The notes: a model not told the origin generated them from the sequence alone. Counted from the first letter of the stretch, positions 18,423 through 27,369 are shown. The stretch is DNA of 64,000 bases from G963668435 sp963668435 (GCA_963668435.2 CAXXSC010000001.1:620001-684000), one strand, 5' to 3'. Numbers and translations: made by a program.

Positions 18423-18956
18423 ATGAAGATAGGTAAGACAAAAGTCGAGGTTTTCACCGGGCCGGTATCAGGCGCGGATGTGGAGGCGATTATCATTCCG
18501 GCCAACGATATGCTCTGGCTTGGCGGTGGTATAGCGTCTGACATACGGAAACACGGCGGCGACGAGATCGAACGGGAGGCAATGAAGAATGCGCCCGCGG
18601 ATATTGGTTCTGCCGTGATCAGTACTGGAGGAAAGCTGCATGCGGCCCATGTCATACACGCCGTTATTGGTGGTCAGGATCTCAGGACTGACGAAAAATC
18701 CATTCGGAAAGCGGTGAACTCGGCCCTGACACTTGCAGACAACAAAAATGCGAAATCGGTGGGTATGCCCCTGCTCGACAGCGGTGCATTCGACGTCGAA
18801 ATACATGTGGCGGCAGGAATAATGGTCGATGAAGCAGTGGATTACCTCCTTCGGTCGCGAAGTCCGATAGAGCGGTTGCTATTTATCGAGCATGACAGCG
18901 CCACCGGAGGGGTGCTCGATTCCGCACTCCGGGAAAAGTTTACGAAGCATGGCTGA
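18423..18956 (+). CDS. Macro domain protein (ADP-ribose binding)
   Basis: The 177-residue protein starts MKIGKTKVEVFTGPVSGADV and carries a macro domain: VEAIIIPANDMLWLGGGIAS (adenine and ribose site, with the Gly-rich loop), VIHAVIGGQ, and GMPLLDSGAFDV. It should bind or hydrolyse ADP-ribose or its derivatives. The usual phosphate-binding GvfG loop appears as DSGAF, so the hydrolase activity is uncertain. ATG 18423 is preferred to the upstream TTG at 18396. Its stop overlaps the start of the Fe-S oxidoreductase gene by 8 bp, so the two are likely co-translated. Confidence 0.82.
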   Translation: MKIGKTKVEVFTGPVSGADVEAIIIPANDMLWLGGGIASDIRKHGGDEIEREAMKNAPADIGSAVISTGGKLHAAHVIHAVIGGQDLRTDEKSIRKAVNSALTLADNKNAKSVGMPLLDSGAFDVEIHVAAGIMVDEAVDYLLRSRSPIERLLFIEHDSATGGVLDSALREKFTKHG

Positions 18957-20262
18957 TAGAAAAAAGTATCCGAAACTCCGTGAGCAGGAAGAAATGATCC
19001 GGCGCTGTTACCGATGCGGGCTTTGCCGGACAGTGTGTCCTTCTTTCCGGGAAACCGGCTCAGAGGGATCTTCTCCCCGCGGACGTATACAATATGCGAG
19101 GACTGTCCTCGATGGCGAGGCATCGCTATCCGGTGCTGTTGCCGAAAATATGCTCGATTGTCTCAACTGCACCCGTTGTGCCGATGTCTGTCCTGCTGAT
19201 GTGAGTGCGGCGAAAATAGTGCTTGCCGCCCGTGCCGATATGGCCGCCAACGGCGACTTGATGCTCGCCAAGAAACTGGCGTTCAACGGGGTGCTGAAAC
19301 ATCCGGCGTTCATGGCTCTTTCTGCGAAACTGGCGGCTTTCGGGAAACGTCTATTTTATGACAGCAGCGAGCTTCTGAATGCGCTGGTGCCTCGTTTTGC
19401 AGGTATGGGTGACAAGAAATTCCCGTCGCCCGTGACAGCGCAGACCATGGGACGCTGGCCGGAGCGTGTGCCTGCAGAATCAGGCAAACCGGTTATGCGG
19501 GTCGCTTATTTTATAGGTTGCGCGACGAACCTGATCTATCCCGAGGTTGCCGATGCGACTATTCAGGTACTGACCTGTAACGGTGTCGAGGTTGTGATTC
19601 CGCGCGGACAGGCATGCTGTGGTATTCCGGTATATACTTCCGGCGATTTCGAGAACGCGCGAAAACTGGCCGAGGTGAACCGAAAGGTGTTTTCGGGCCT
19701 TGATGTGGACTGTATCGTTACCGATTGCGGCTCGTGTTCTGCGGCGCTCAAGCATGAGGTAGAGGAACTGACCGGCCTGAAACCGTTCGATGTGCCGGTT
19801 TATGATATCAATGAATTCCTCGCCGGGAAGATCGAGCTGGCGAAACCTGAGCATGAGGTAAGGGTGAAAGTGACCTATCACGATCCCTGCCATCTGAAAC
19901 GTGCCCAGGGTATCTGGCGGGAACCGCGGGAACTTCTGGAGATGATTCCCGGTCTCGAATTTGTCGAGATGGACGATGCCGATTACTGCTGTGGCGGCGC
20001 AGGGACATTCGCCTATACCCACCACGACCTTTCACGAAAGGTCGGCGCCACGAAAACTGATTCAATCAGACGGACCGGAGCCAGCCATGTCGTTACTCCG
20101 TGCCCGTCCTGCACAATGCAGATAGAGGACTTGCTCAGTCACGAGGGCATGGGGGTTAAGCTAGTGCATCCGGTTGTGCTGCTTGCCAGAGCATATGGAT
20201 TCGGCGAAGACGAGAAAAACGGCAACTCGGCCAATAAGGCGGAACAGCCGATATTACAATAG
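18949..20262 (+). CDS. (Fe-S)-binding oxidoreductase subunit, GlcF/LutA-like
   Basis: The 437-residue protein has two N-terminal 4Fe-4S ferredoxin motifs (CYRCGLCRTVCP and CLNCTRCADVCP) and two C-terminal CCG cysteine-rich domains (ACCGIPVYTSGD with DCGSC; then YHDPCHLKRAQG, YCCGGAGTF and TPCPSCTMQ). This is the architecture of the glycolate oxidase iron-sulfur subunit and of heterodisulfide reductase-like subunits that pass electrons between a flavin dehydrogenase and the membrane. No FAD-binding partner (GlcD type) is adjacent, so the electron donor is unknown. ATG 18949 is chosen because it overlaps the macro-domain stop and gives the normal family N-terminus. Confidence 0.87.
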   Translation: MADRKKYPKLREQEEMIRRCYRCGLCRTVCPSFRETGSEGSSPRGRIQYARTVLDGEASLSGAVAENMLDCLNCTRCADVCPADVSAAKIVLAARADMAANGDLMLAKKLAFNGVLKHPAFMALSAKLAAFGKRLFYDSSELLNALVPRFAGMGDKKFPSPVTAQTMGRWPERVPAESGKPVMRVAYFIGCATNLIYPEVADATIQVLTCNGVEVVIPRGQACCGIPVYTSGDFENARKLAEVNRKVFSGLDVDCIVTDCGSCSAALKHEVEELTGLKPFDVPVYDINEFLAGKIELAKPEHEVRVKVTYHDPCHLKRAQGIWREPRELLEMIPGLEFVEMDDADYCCGGAGTFAYTHHDLSRKVGATKTDSIRRTGASHVVTPCPSCTMQIEDLLSHEGMGVKLVHPVVLLARAYGFGEDEKNGNSANKAEQPILQ

Positions 20263-20388
20263 ATGAATTCGTTTTCAAAGTCCGTTATTTTACCAGTACG
20301 GGCTGGATAGAACGAAGACTCACAGAACAGGCAGAACAGGATTGAATAATATCATGTCTGTTTGAACGAAGGTTAAACGGGGGTATGT

Positions 20389-22227
20389 ATGAACATACGG
20401 AATTCAGCGATGAGAGCGATTGCGGTTTTTGCCACCGCTATGATTCTCTTATCACTTTTCAGTGGTTGTGCGGCGGTCTCGAAGAAAACTGTGACCAAGC
20501 AGGATGCGGTGGATAAAAAGAAAGCGATGGATCTCTATATCGAGGGCAAGATCGCGGAATCGAAAAAAGATTTTTCGGGAGCCTCGGCCTCTTACTTGGA
20601 GGCGCTGCAGTACGATCCCAAATCTGTTGATATAACAGTTGCAGTGGCACGTGCTTTTTTCAAAGGCAGGAAGCTCAAGACTGCGCTGCTTTACTCGGAA
20701 AAGGCGCTCAAGCTCGATTCAAAAAACCAGGATGCGCTCCGTATGGTCCAGCAGCTGTATCAGCTCGATGGACGGACAGCCGATGCCGCCGAAGCCCTGG
20801 AAAAATATCTCGATACCAGCAAAGAAGTGGCATTCATGGACATTCTCTGGCTGTCACGTTATTATTTCGAGCTGGACCGCCGTGATGAGGCCCGCAACCT
20901 GCTTCTCAGGATCACAAAAAGCAAAAATCGCACGGCTGAGGAGATTTCGGCAGCGGCAGATGTGCTTCTGCGCGAAGGTTATTATGATGATGCGATCACC
21001 TGTATCAAGAGGATTGTCGAGCGTGACCCGCTCGATCCACAGGGCTGGATGATGCTCGGCCAGCTTTATGAAGAGCGCGCCATGTTCAATGATGCCAGGA
21101 ACGCCTACATGAGAGGCCTGGAAAACAATCCGGGCAACGTGGAGCTCATGGTCAACATGGGCAATATCTGCCTTGTCGATAATGACTGGGATTGTGCGAT
21201 ACAGTATTTTGAGCAGTCGATCGTTAATGGCGCCAACATCGATAAGATTCCGAAAGTCCTCTGCGCCCTTTACTATTATGCCGGACGCGACCGCGATGCC
21301 GAACAGGCAGTTGCGACCATTGTCAAAAACGACCAGGATAATGTCGAGTTCTATTTCTCCCTCGGCAAGGCCATGAACTATCTCGGCCGCAACGAGGAAG
21401 CCATCGAGTTTTATCGCAAGGGTTTCAGCAAGGGTGTCGTGGACATGAGTGACGACCAGGTGTTCAACGCCTATGGCCGTTTCGCCCGTTCACTCATCAG
21501 GCTTGGCCGCAACGAAGAAGCTGTCGATCTTGTCCGCCGCGGCGCAGCAACGCAGATCAAGGACGGTAATCTCGTAAAAATCCTCGAGGCCTCGATCTAC
21601 ATGGACCTTCAGCGCTATGAGGATGCAATCCTGATCTATGACTGGCTTTTGGGTTCGCAGCCGGATAATGTGCGCTTTGTCATGATGCTCGGCCAGGCCT
21701 ATAATACCGCGGGATTCTATGACAAGGCGGAGGAGACATTCCTTAAGGTTAAGGATATCGAGCCGGATAATATTGACTATCTTGTGCAGCTCAGCCTTGT
21801 ATATGATTTTACCGGCAATTTTAAGAAAGCGGAAAAATCACTTCTCGAGGTCATCGAGAAAGATCCTGAACATGCTTTGGCTCTCAACAATCTTGCCTAT
21901 ATGTATATCGAGCACGACACCAAGTTATCGAAAGCGATAGATATGGTGAAATCCGCGCTTGAACTGGACCCGACGAATGGCGCCTATTATGACACGCTCG
22001 GTTGGGGCTATTACATGAAAGGCGACTACCGCGAAGCCCGCGAGAACATCGAAATCGCCCTTAAATGGGAGGATACTCCCGATCAGGGTGTGATTTTCGA
22101 GCATTACGGCGAAATCCTCCATAAGCTTGGCGACAAGGATAAGGCACGAGACGCATTCAAACGTGCTATCGAGCTCGGTGAGGACCCGTCGAGAATACAG
22201 AAGAAAATGGATGGTCTCGACCGTTGA
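20389..22227 (+). CDS. TPR-repeat lipoprotein
   Basis: The 612-residue protein begins with a lipoprotein signal peptide (lipobox LFSGC, around residues 23-27) and consists mainly of TPR repeats, recognisable in segments such as YDPKSVDITVAVARAFF, DPLDPQGWMMLGQLYEE, NPGNVELMVNMGNIC, EPDNIDYLVQLSLVYD and DPEHALALNNLAYMYIE. I estimate at least ten repeats. It is probably an outer-membrane-anchored scaffold for protein interaction, in the style of BamD-like or envelope biogenesis TPR proteins. It overlaps the DUF4292 lipoprotein gene by 4 bp, so both likely act in the same envelope process. GGGGGTATGT precedes ATG 20389. Confidence 0.85.
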   Translation: MNIRNSAMRAIAVFATAMILLSLFSGCAAVSKKTVTKQDAVDKKKAMDLYIEGKIAESKKDFSGASASYLEALQYDPKSVDITVAVARAFFKGRKLKTALLYSEKALKLDSKNQDALRMVQQLYQLDGRTADAAEALEKYLDTSKEVAFMDILWLSRYYFELDRRDEARNLLLRITKSKNRTAEEISAAADVLLREGYYDDAITCIKRIVERDPLDPQGWMMLGQLYEERAMFNDARNAYMRGLENNPGNVELMVNMGNICLVDNDWDCAIQYFEQSIVNGANIDKIPKVLCALYYYAGRDRDAEQAVATIVKNDQDNVEFYFSLGKAMNYLGRNEEAIEFYRKGFSKGVVDMSDDQVFNAYGRFARSLIRLGRNEEAVDLVRRGAATQIKDGNLVKILEASIYMDLQRYEDAILIYDWLLGSQPDNVRFVMMLGQAYNTAGFYDKAEETFLKVKDIEPDNIDYLVQLSLVYDFTGNFKKAEKSLLEVIEKDPEHALALNNLAYMYIEHDTKLSKAIDMVKSALELDPTNGAYYDTLGWGYYMKGDYREARENIEIALKWEDTPDQGVIFEHYGEILHKLGDKDKARDAFKRAIELGEDPSRIQKKMDGLDR

Positions 22228-23018
22228 GAGGACTGGCAAACAGGACATTGGCCGGGTTGGCTGTCCTGCTGCTCCTCGGTGCCGGTTGCGCGATCAGGCC
22301 GAGGCCGGTGGCTGAACGTCTGACTGCTGAAATGGCAATCAGGTCCCTGTATGCAAGAAGCAGCGGGATCAGGGATTTCAAGGGATCTGCAGCGGTAACT
22401 GTCAGCAGTTCTGAGGGTGGTGCACAGAATTTCAACATCTCTCTCCGTTTCCGTGCTCCGGATTCCTACCGTATACTTGTTAAGGGTTTTGCCGGTATGC
22501 CCGCGGCGATGATTACGATGCGGGCTGATTCCCTCATGGCTTATTTTCCCCAGGATAACAGCTATGTTACGAGCGGATCAGGTGAGAAAGCGATTAAGGC
22601 GCTTGCTCCGGGTATGAATCTCGATCTCTCACAGTTGAGCTCATGGCTGACCGGCCTGATTCCTGAGCATGAAATGAATGAGTATAAAAGGGAATTAACG
22701 CGCGATGGTGACAGGGCTGTTCTGTCCCTTGCGAAAGATCCGTGGGAGCATCGATTCGTTCTCGAAGGTGAAGCGCTCGATCCTGTCGAGGAGAGTTTTC
22801 TGTTCGGCGGCAAGCTTTCTTGGTGGAGAACCGCCCGTGGATTCAGGAGCTATGAGGACGGGGTGCGTTTCCCCCGCGTTATAGAGATGTATCGCGACGA
22901 CGCAAGCGCTGTTTTCGATTTCAGCCGGATAGAGGTAAATAGCGGGCTGAGTGAAGATGATCTCTCTTTCACAGTGCCTGCCAACGCCGAACAACTGAGT
23001 TTCCCCGGATTTGATTAA
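22224..23018 (+). CDS. DUF4292-type lipoprotein (LolB/LolA-like fold)
   Basis: The 264-residue protein starts at a TTG that overlaps the preceding stop (TTGA). It has a lipoprotein signal ending in LLLLGAGC and a domain resembling DUF4292: FKGSAAVTVSS, LRFRAPDSYRILVKGFAG, MRADSLMAYFPQDN and the closing FSRIEVNSGLSEDDLSFTVP. That fold is shared with LolA/LolB carriers of lipids and lipoproteins. With its coupled TPR lipoprotein partner it is probably part of outer-membrane lipid or lipoprotein handling. I see no evidence for a specific ligand. Confidence 0.8.
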   Translation: MRGLANRTLAGLAVLLLLGAGCAIRPRPVAERLTAEMAIRSLYARSSGIRDFKGSAAVTVSSSEGGAQNFNISLRFRAPDSYRILVKGFAGMPAAMITMRADSLMAYFPQDNSYVTSGSGEKAIKALAPGMNLDLSQLSSWLTGLIPEHEMNEYKRELTRDGDRAVLSLAKDPWEHRFVLEGEALDPVEESFLFGGKLSWWRTARGFRSYEDGVRFPRVIEMYRDDASAVFDFSRIEVNSGLSEDDLSFTVPANAEQLSFPGFD

Positions 23019-23095
23019 TCATGTGTTTTTCCGAGTAAGTTTGGAATTGGATTGTTGAATATTGTTTTCATGAATGAAATAATAGAATTGGATAT

Positions 23096-24448
23096 TTGGT
23101 GACACGAACGAAAAAGAAAAAAAAAGCAGTGCCCGTGACAGCACGGTCTCTTGCCGCGGATATTCTCATGAGGATCGAGCGCGACGGCTCTTTTGCCGAC
23201 AGGATTCTCGCTGTAGCCGAGGGACAACTTCAGGAACGGCGTGACAGATCGTTTCTCAGGGAGCTTGTCCTTGGCGTTCTCAGGAACAAAGCGCGCCTTG
23301 ACCACAGCCTGAAAAACTGCTATACTAAAGACTTTGAAAAGCTCGATCCTTATATTGCGGCAGTGCTCAGGTGCGGTGTATACCAGATGCGTTTCATGGA
23401 TTCGGTACCTGATTTTGCGGCAGTCAATGAGAGTGTGGATATCGCAGGAAGGCATGCGGGACGGGGAGCTTCCGGCCTTGTGAATGCCATTCTTCGCCGA
23501 TTTGGCAGAGAGGGAGAACCGCCGTTCCCGGATGATCCGGTGAAAAGCTGCGCTCTTGAGTTTTCACATCCCGAATGGCTGGTCAGGCGCTGGACCGATG
23601 TGTTCGGAATTGACCAGGCTACGGAAATATGCCGTGCCGGAAATGAAAAGCACTCGGTCATGCTCAGGACGGCACGTCACAGGATCAGCGCTGACGAGTT
23701 GGTTGAGCGTTTCAGCACAGAAGGTTTCGAGGCTGTTCCTGTTGAGACGATGCCCGGATTTTTCTCCATTGTTGAGGCTACCGGACTTTTCACGAGCACG
23801 GTTTTCAGAGAGGGGCTGTTCACCGTTCAGGACCCATCCGCCGCGATGGCGGTTAAGCTGCTTGATCCCGGTCCGGATGACATTGTGCTCGATCTCTGTT
23901 CCGCGCCCGGCGGCAAGACAACTTTCTGCGCTGAGATGATGGATGATAAGGGCACGGTCACCGCTGTCGATGTGAATGCGTCGAGGCTTGGACTTGTGCA
24001 GGAATCGGCAGACCGTCTGGGGTTGAATTCGATCCGTTGTGTCGAGGGCGATGCGTTGAGCTATCGCGACAAAGAGCAGGAGACTTTCACGAAAGTACTG
24101 CTGGATGCACCATGCAGCGGAACAGGTGTGCTGGGCAAACGTCTTGATATGCGGTGGCGTGTTCAGGAGGAAGATATGGCACGTCTTGCCGCGGTTCAGG
24201 GTGAGATGCTCGATCATGCCGCCGGGCTTGTTGCCGAAGGTGGCACGCTCGTTTACAGTACATGTACGCTGGAGCACGAGGAAAACGAGGATCAGATTTT
24301 GGCATTTCTGGAACGTCACAGCAATTTCGAACTTGCTGTTGACGACAGTTTTGCGGATTATTCGATAGACAATGGCTACCGCATTTTACCACAGATGATG
24401 AACGGAAGCGGTGCATTCGCAGCGAAATTACGGAAGAAAAATGGCTGA
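23096..24448 (+). CDS. rsmB: 16S rRNA (cytosine-967-C5)-methyltransferase RsmB
   Basis: The 450-residue protein has an N-terminal NusB-like RNA-binding domain (about residues 15-140, including RSFLRELVLGVLRN and YQMRFMDSVPDFAAVNE) and a C-terminal SAM-dependent methyltransferase domain with VLDLCSAPGGKTTFCAE, LLDAPCSGTGVLG and the catalytic-site VYSTCTLEHEENED. It methylates C967 of 16S rRNA. Start is TTG 23096 or GTG 23099; no ATG is near. It overlaps the PASTA-protein gene by 8 bp, forming a common rsmB-PASTA-rpe arrangement with the next two genes. Confidence 0.93.
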   Translation: MVTRTKKKKKAVPVTARSLAADILMRIERDGSFADRILAVAEGQLQERRDRSFLRELVLGVLRNKARLDHSLKNCYTKDFEKLDPYIAAVLRCGVYQMRFMDSVPDFAAVNESVDIAGRHAGRGASGLVNAILRRFGREGEPPFPDDPVKSCALEFSHPEWLVRRWTDVFGIDQATEICRAGNEKHSVMLRTARHRISADELVERFSTEGFEAVPVETMPGFFSIVEATGLFTSTVFREGLFTVQDPSAAMAVKLLDPGPDDIVLDLCSAPGGKTTFCAEMMDDKGTVTAVDVNASRLGLVQESADRLGLNSIRCVEGDALSYRDKEQETFTKVLLDAPCSGTGVLGKRLDMRWRVQEEDMARLAAVQGEMLDHAAGLVAEGGTLVYSTCTLEHEENEDQILAFLERHSNFELAVDDSFADYSIDNGYRILPQMMNGSGAFAAKLRKKNG

Positions 24449-25259
24449 ACAGAACACGACGGGTCAGAATAGTAAGACGAAAAAGAAGTCGGCGGCAGCT
24501 GGCTGCCTTGGTGTCCTCGTTAAGCACATATTTGTGGCATCCTGTGCTTTCATCGCATCGGGCCTTCTTTTTCTTGTGACAATGGACCGTCTTATCATGC
24601 CGATCTATCAGCAGACCGGGAAAGAGATAAAGATGCCCGATCTCAGAGGGATGACTGTCGATGATGCCGATCGGCTTCTTCACTCGCTCGGACTGAGCGC
24701 GACACTAGAGAAAGAGGATTATAACCTGGATTATCCCGAGGGGACCATATATCTCCAGATTCCGCATCCCTCGACCAAGATCAAGCCGGGACGGAATATA
24801 CGTATTCACCTTTCGAAAGGGCAGAGGCCGATACGTCTTCCCAATGTTGTCGGGCTGTCGAGGCGCGAGGCACGGGAGAAAATCAGAGATGTCGGTCTTC
24901 GTGTCAACGACGATGTCGCCTGGATTCCCTCCAATGAATCCTATAACATGGTTGCCGCTCAGGTACCGTCCGGCGACAGTGATGTGCCCGATACCACAAT
25001 GGTGACTTTATTCATCTCGAACGGTGTCAAGGTGACCAATACGGTTATGCCGGACCTTCGGAACCTGAGCCTGAGTGCTGCACGCGACACGCTCCTTGTA
25101 AGAGGTTTTAATCTCAATCTGCTCAAAGTCGAAAAAGAAGAGGACGGCAACCTTCTGCCGGATACGGTCATCGACCAGGTACCATCGCCCGGAAAAGCTG
25201 CGAACAGGGATGACGAGGTCTATCTCGTTATTACGGCGCCGGGCAAAAATGAACGCTGA
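24441..25259 (+). CDS. PASTA domain membrane protein
   Basis: The 272-residue protein starts MAEQNTTGQNSKTKKKSAAA, has one membrane helix (about residues 30-52) and then three extracytoplasmic PASTA domains, opening at KMPDLRGMTVDDA, RLPNVVGLSRREA and VMPDLRNLSLSAA. PASTA domains bind peptidoglycan or beta-lactams. Unlike the Stk1/PknB kinases there is no kinase domain, so it is probably a cell-wall sensor or scaffold. ATG 24441 overlaps the rsmB stop; the upstream ATG at 24411 lies inside rsmB and gives no added family similarity. Confidence 0.88.
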   Translation: MAEQNTTGQNSKTKKKSAAAGCLGVLVKHIFVASCAFIASGLLFLVTMDRLIMPIYQQTGKEIKMPDLRGMTVDDADRLLHSLGLSATLEKEDYNLDYPEGTIYLQIPHPSTKIKPGRNIRIHLSKGQRPIRLPNVVGLSRREAREKIRDVGLRVNDDVAWIPSNESYNMVAAQVPSGDSDVPDTTMVTLFISNGVKVTNTVMPDLRNLSLSAARDTLLVRGFNLNLLKVEKEEDGNLLPDTVIDQVPSPGKAANRDDEVYLVITAPGKNER

Positions 25260-25304
25260 TTAGCACGGTAATCCATTTCCTGTATTCATACACGGAGAAT
25301 GACA

Positions 25305-25970
25305 ATGAGTATTCAAATAGCGCCATCGATCCTTGCCGCTGATTTTGCCTGTCTCGGAGACGAGGTTAACCGTGCAACAGAGGGCGGCTGCGATACTTTC
25401 CATGTCGATATCATGGATTTTCATTTTGTCCCAAACCTTTCATTCGGACCGGCGGTTGTCGAAACCATGCGCCGCCTGACAGACCTGCCGCTCGATGTCC
25501 ATCTTATGACCGATAAACCGCTCGAGATGATCGAGCCGTTTGCCAAAGCCGGCAGTGACTACCTGACTGTTCATGTCGAGACAGTTGATATTCCCGAGGC
25601 GGTAAAAGAAATCGAAAAATACGGAGTTAAGCCTGGTATTTCGCTTAAGCCCGATGCACCGGTCGAGACTGTCATCGAACACCTTGATATTGTCGATCTC
25701 GTACTTGTTATGTCGGTCTATCCCGGTTTCGGTGGACAGGCATTTATCGAGGATTCGTATGAGCGTATCCGGCAGATATCGTCGGCGATAGAATCGGCAG
25801 GACGTGATATCATTCTCTCTGTTGACGGTGGCGTGAATTTCGGAAACGCACCGGGGATGGTTGCCGCCGGCTGTAATTATCTGGTAGCAGGTACGACAGT
25901 TTTCAGGGATCACGGAGCTGTGGAAAACACGAAAAAACTACGGGATGCGGCACTTCGCGGCAAACGCTGA
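25305..25970 (+). CDS. rpe: Ribulose-phosphate 3-epimerase
   Basis: The 221-residue TIM-barrel enzyme interconverts ribulose-5-phosphate and xylulose-5-phosphate in the pentose phosphate pathway. Signatures are IAPSILAADFACLGDEV, HVDIMDFHFVPNLSFGP (metal-binding His and Asp), MSVYPGFGGQAF and ILSVDGGVN. ATG 25305 is preferred to 25299 because the GGAG at 25292-25295 then has proper spacing. It is the last gene of the rsmB-PASTA-rpe unit before the tRNA. Confidence 0.95.
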   Translation: MSIQIAPSILAADFACLGDEVNRATEGGCDTFHVDIMDFHFVPNLSFGPAVVETMRRLTDLPLDVHLMTDKPLEMIEPFAKAGSDYLTVHVETVDIPEAVKEIEKYGVKPGISLKPDAPVETVIEHLDIVDLVLVMSVYPGFGGQAFIEDSYERIRQISSAIESAGRDIILSVDGGVNFGNAPGMVAAGCNYLVAGTTVFRDHGAVENTKKLRDAALRGKR

Positions 25971-25998
25971 TAGTTGCATCGCATTTATCAGCTTGCTG

Positions 25999-26027
25999 TT
26001 GCTATTTTGGAAAAAATTGTGCATATT
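25999..26027 (+). promoter_or_regulatory. Candidate promoter for tRNA-Ser
   Basis: TTGCTA and CATATT with 17 bp between them end 11 bp before the first base of the mature tRNA, a usual spacing for a tRNA promoter. Pattern match only. Confidence 0.45.
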
Positions 26028-26038
26028 ACGAGTCTGTC

Positions 26039-26124
26039 GGAGGGCTAGTCTAATTGGTAAGGCAGCGGACTTGAAATCCGCCGTGGTAAAACACTTCAGA
26101 GTTCGAGTCTCTGGCCCTCCGCCA
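26039..26124 (+). tRNA. tRNA-Ser (anticodon UGA)
   Basis: The acceptor stem GGAGGGC pairs with GCCCTCC, followed by a discriminator G and an encoded CCA. The anticodon arm GCGGA-CTTGAAA-TCCGC gives anticodon TGA, reading UCA/UCG serine codons. A long class II variable arm (GTG..CAC) and the T arm CAGAG-TTCGAGT-CTCTG complete the cloverleaf. It is 86 nt with the CCA. The gene sits exactly at the change from core genes to the accessory island, as is common for tRNA genes used as integration sites, although no integrase or duplicated 3' end was found in the window. Confidence 0.95.
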
Positions 26125-26134
26125 TAATAGAAAC

Positions 26135-26168
26135 AACCACTTAGCGAAAAACTGCTAAGTGGTTTTCT
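26135..26168 (+). terminator. Terminator after tRNA-Ser
   Basis: An 11-bp perfect inverted repeat (AACCACTTAGC with GCTAAGTGGTT), eight-base loop, followed by a T-rich run lies 10 bp after the tRNA. Confidence 0.85.
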
Positions 26169-26358
26169 TTTATAAAGACGATTCCGGGGCAGTTCTGGGG
26201 CAGGTGTATTGTCAGCCTCACTCTATTTCTTTCATCAATTGACAGATTATTTCAGTCTGATATACTATAATTATACGACAGCCCGCCGATACTCTCCGCG
26301 ATACCGATCCCGCCTCGACAATAATTCATAAACGCCGATTTTTACGGCGTGATAATAG

Positions 26359-26479
26359 TGTGCAATCATCGTCCTTTTACTTCCAGCAAAAAGGACAGCC
26401 CAATCTCTCAGAACGTCTTATAATCATAGTCAGCTTATCATGAGATATCGGGCTGTCCTTCGCAGGACAAGATTGCACA
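26359..26479. repeat. Large multi-branched foldback upstream of the replication-relaxation gene
   Basis: A 121-bp stretch closes on a perfect 9-bp outer stem (TGTGCAATC at 26359-26367, GATTGCACA at 26471-26479). Inside are a perfect 8-bp hairpin (GTCCTTTT/AAAAGGAC, 26371-26396), a 6-bp hairpin with a four-base loop (TGTCCT/AGGACA, 26454-26469) and an alternative 11-bp stem (AAGGACAGCCC at 26391-26401 with GGGCTGTCCTT at 26450-26460). The middle contains ATCTCTCA and TGAGAT, which can pair in part. It ends 12 bp before the ATG of the next gene. It could be an origin or nick site, a protein-binding cruciform or a structured leader RNA. The rest of 26170-26358 shows nothing I recognise. Confidence 0.7.
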
Positions 26480-26491
26480 TAATAAATAGAT

Positions 26492-27301
26492 ATGCCTCGC
26501 AATCCCAACGCCAAACGCAGACTGCTCAAAGCACTCTACGACCTCAAGTTCGCCACAATATACAATCTCTCATTCGAGAGCAGGGGCGCGACCAAAGACG
26601 CCTGCCTTATCGGTACAGGCCGTCATATAGCCAGGCTTGAACGGGACGGCCTGGTCATGCCGGTGCGAAAATACGGCTATCTCCGTGACGAACGATACCG
26701 TCACACGTTTTGGCAAGTAACGAAAGAAGGCGCTCAAGCCCTGGGCTATGAGCGATACACGCCTATTGGGCCGAAATCGGTTCAGAACTTTCCGCATCAG
26801 TTCGGGCTGATTGACGTTCTATGCGGGCTTTATTTTCCGTTCCGGGATGAATATAATATAACAATAACATATCCATCAACGGCCAATTCATTGGATAGAT
26901 ACAAACCGGACGCCATTGTCAGATATCGGCACAAAATAGAGGATAAGAAGTATGATTTCATCGTGGAGTTTGAACGAACGCGGACACCGAAAGCGATAAT
27001 GGAAGAGAAAATACGGCTGAATGAGAAGATCAAGGATTTTCGGAAGTTTGGGTTGTCAAGGCATGCGAAATTTTTGTATGTTTTTACGATAGAGAATTTT
27101 GACGTGACGACGAGGTCGGTGGAGTATTCTGAATACAGACCGATGATTATTAGAGTTGAAAAACAGTTCGGACAGCTTATGAGATTGTCTGGGAAATTGC
27201 CAGATCATAAGTACCGGTTTGCACTTCTGCATAAATTCAAGGAGTATGAGAGGTCGGTTTGGGTGAAGCCGAGGGGCAGTAGAGTTAAAATTATATTTTA
27301 A
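26492..27301 (+). CDS. Replication-relaxation family protein
   Basis: The 269-residue protein opens with a basic helix-turn-helix-like segment (NAKRRLLKALYDLKFATIYN, then YLRDERYRHTFWQVTKEGAQ) and continues with a domain containing DRYKPDAIVRYR and YDFIVEFERTRTPKAIMEEK. This matches the Replic_Relax (PF13814) family found on plasmids and integrative elements; some members are linked to plasmid DNA relaxation or replication. The DAI..E.ER pattern also resembles a PD-(D/E)XK-like nuclease core. It lies directly behind a large foldback, suggesting the two are functionally linked. Its stop codon abuts the attC-like site at 27296. No good ribosome binding site is visible. Confidence 0.7.
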   Translation: MPRNPNAKRRLLKALYDLKFATIYNLSFESRGATKDACLIGTGRHIARLERDGLVMPVRKYGYLRDERYRHTFWQVTKEGAQALGYERYTPIGPKSVQNFPHQFGLIDVLCGLYFPFRDEYNITITYPSTANSLDRYKPDAIVRYRHKIEDKKYDFIVEFERTRTPKAIMEEKIRLNEKIKDFRKFGLSRHAKFLYVFTIENFDVTTRSVEYSEYRPMIIRVEKQFGQLMRLSGKLPDHKYRFALLHKFKEYERSVWVKPRGSRVKIIF

Positions 27302-27369
27302 CAATCGGCACTCACCCGCGGTCGCACACCGAGAGCGCCGCGGCCATCGGATTCAGTGCCTGGTTAGGC
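27296..27369 (-). other. attC-like recombination site after the HEPN-like gene
   Basis: Read on the minus strand, the site opens with GCCTAAC (R'' box, containing the gene's stop codon) and closes with GTTAAAA (R' box, last base off consensus). Between them GGCACT and AGTGCC (27307-27312 and 27355-27360) pair, with unequal spacers, and an internal CCGCGG repeats at both sides of a short apex. Imperfect palindromes of 60-140 bp with these boxes, right after a stop codon, are the hallmark of integron cassette attC sites. Confidence 0.6.

Noticed and set aside
26359..26479. Retron-type ncRNA (inverted outer repeat, inner hairpins)
   Set aside because: There is no reverse transcriptase gene in the window; the neighbour is a Replic_Relax protein.
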